Position numbers and translations under genes: made by a program | Notes under the pieces: model-generated | Seen by the model: the letters and a program-made list of their open reading frames with translations, nothing else | Told to the model about the DNA's origin: nothing | Databases searched by the model: none | Assembly: GCA_009731375.1 (NCBI GenBank) | Contig: BJOX01000003.1 | Coordinates: forward strand, 162,995-226,994 | Length of the DNA: 64,000 nt | Direction of reading: 5' to 3' | From: Paulinella micropora | Lineage: Eukaryota; Cercozoa; Imbricatea; Euglyphida | Shown here: positions 63,907 to 64,000 of the stretch, piece after piece | How positions within the stretch are numbered: the stretch's first letter is position 1 | Layout: the number at the start of each line of letters is the position of its first letter

Positions 63907-63967
63907 TTAAGTATATTAAGACTATCTACTGCTAGCTTTAAGTATATTAAGACTATCTACGGCTAGC
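63907..63967. repeat. 31-bp tandem duplication in the fibre gene
   Basis: TTAAGTATATTAAGACTATC..GCTAGC occurs at 63907-63936 and 63938-63967 with one mismatch. Because 31 is not a multiple of three, it breaks the frame. Confidence 0.9.
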
Positions 63968-64000
63968 TCATTAAGACCTAATAACCTTTTGAATTGACTC

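Larger units (their letters stand above)
46942..64000. mobile_element. Endogenous polinton-like virus (Maverick-type), right end outside the window
   Basis: At least 17 kb of clearly AT-richer DNA with dense intronless genes. The set includes protein-primed PolB, double-jelly-roll MCP, penton-type minor capsid protein, adenain-like protease, FtsK/A32-like ATPase, lipase, HIRAN protein and S74 fibre. MCP, penton, protease and ATPase together are diagnostic of the polinton/PLV/virophage assemblage. Replication genes point right and structural genes point left. About half the genes have frameshifts or stops, so the copy looks inactive. The left boundary is placed at a palindrome near 46942-46990, where composition changes. 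A terminal repeat cannot be proven without the right end. Confidence 0.9.
60310..64000 (-). pseudogene. Modular fibre protein with C-terminal S74 chaperone, fragmented, 5' end outside
   Basis: Open pieces from right to left: before 63811 (NLYYTDGRFDTRLATK), 63811-62525, 62387-61662, 61621-60833 and 60800-60496, then to 60310. They carry repeated VKLTGDQTI(T/G)GIKTF modules, SGSIDSHSDV units and twice a SDKITTALGKPIIIGN..GGLELYG module. The end has EKLMKINCCSYYLK and HGFIADEVKKIFPEFVSE, the S74 auto-cleaving chaperone of phage-type fibres, plus a coiled coil. Breaks: an AAAA run near 63790 (one A too many), a six-A run near 62530 (one A too few), breaks near 61640 and 60820, and TAA 60496. It would trimerise into a receptor-binding fibre. 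Confidence 0.82.

Overview
This is a window of a eukaryotic nuclear genome. It has split genes with GT..AG introns, a peroxisomal biogenesis ATPase (PEX6), a mitochondrial-type 5-aminolevulinate synthase (ALAS), LTR retrotransposons, an intron-containing Tc1/mariner-like transposon, a tRNA-headed SINE and very many microsatellites. ALAS plus peroxisomes plus an integrated algal-type polinton-like virus suggests a protist alga. A chromerid such as Chromera, or a chlorarachniophyte, would fit, but the organism assignment is inference. The assembly is draft quality: N gaps lie at 7941-7950, 17043-17071, 24139-24148, 24831-25206, 25562-25571 and 31895-31904, two of them in poly-G.

Layout. 1-1175: tandemly repeated non-coding DNA. 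1176-8991 (+): the C-terminal half of PEX6, in small exons separated by introns made largely of microsatellites; the last intron alone is about 2.9 kb. 8992-13809: intergenic DNA with a 153-bp palindrome. 13810-21386: a decayed Ty3/gypsy element (element 1) with 347/363-bp LTRs and no integrase. 21945-24619: a broken repetitive-type gene. 24630-26200: three copies of a tRNA-headed SINE in (ATT)n. 26230-30037: little recognisable. 30038-30239: a MITE. 30356-33564: a DNA transposon with about 78-bp inverted repeats, a DD38E transposase and a second spliced gene. 33732-44136: a young, nearly complete Ty3/gypsy element (element 2) with 249-bp LTRs and CGAC target duplication. 44562-46630 (-): seven-exon ALAS with two haem-regulatory CPFL motifs.

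46942 to the right edge: the most notable item, an endogenous polinton-like virus (PLV) or Maverick-type element at the 5' side of ALAS. Its left part reads rightward: HIRAN protein, small basic protein and a protein-primed family-B DNA polymerase. Its right part reads leftward: class-3 lipase, virion surface protein, major capsid protein (MCP), minor capsid (penton) protein, adenain-like protease, a coiled-coil/proline-rich protein, a small basic virion protein, an FtsK/A32-like packaging ATPase and a long modular fibre ending in an S74 intramolecular chaperone. MCP, protease, lipase and surface protein are open. Polymerase, penton, ATPase and fibre carry frameshifts and in-frame stops. Several intergenic junctions carry two recurring palindromic motifs that touch start or stop codons.

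Together the MCP, penton, protease and ATPase form a complete PLV morphogenesis module and the polymerase is the replication module. The right terminus, with any integrase and the second terminal repeat, lies outside the window.
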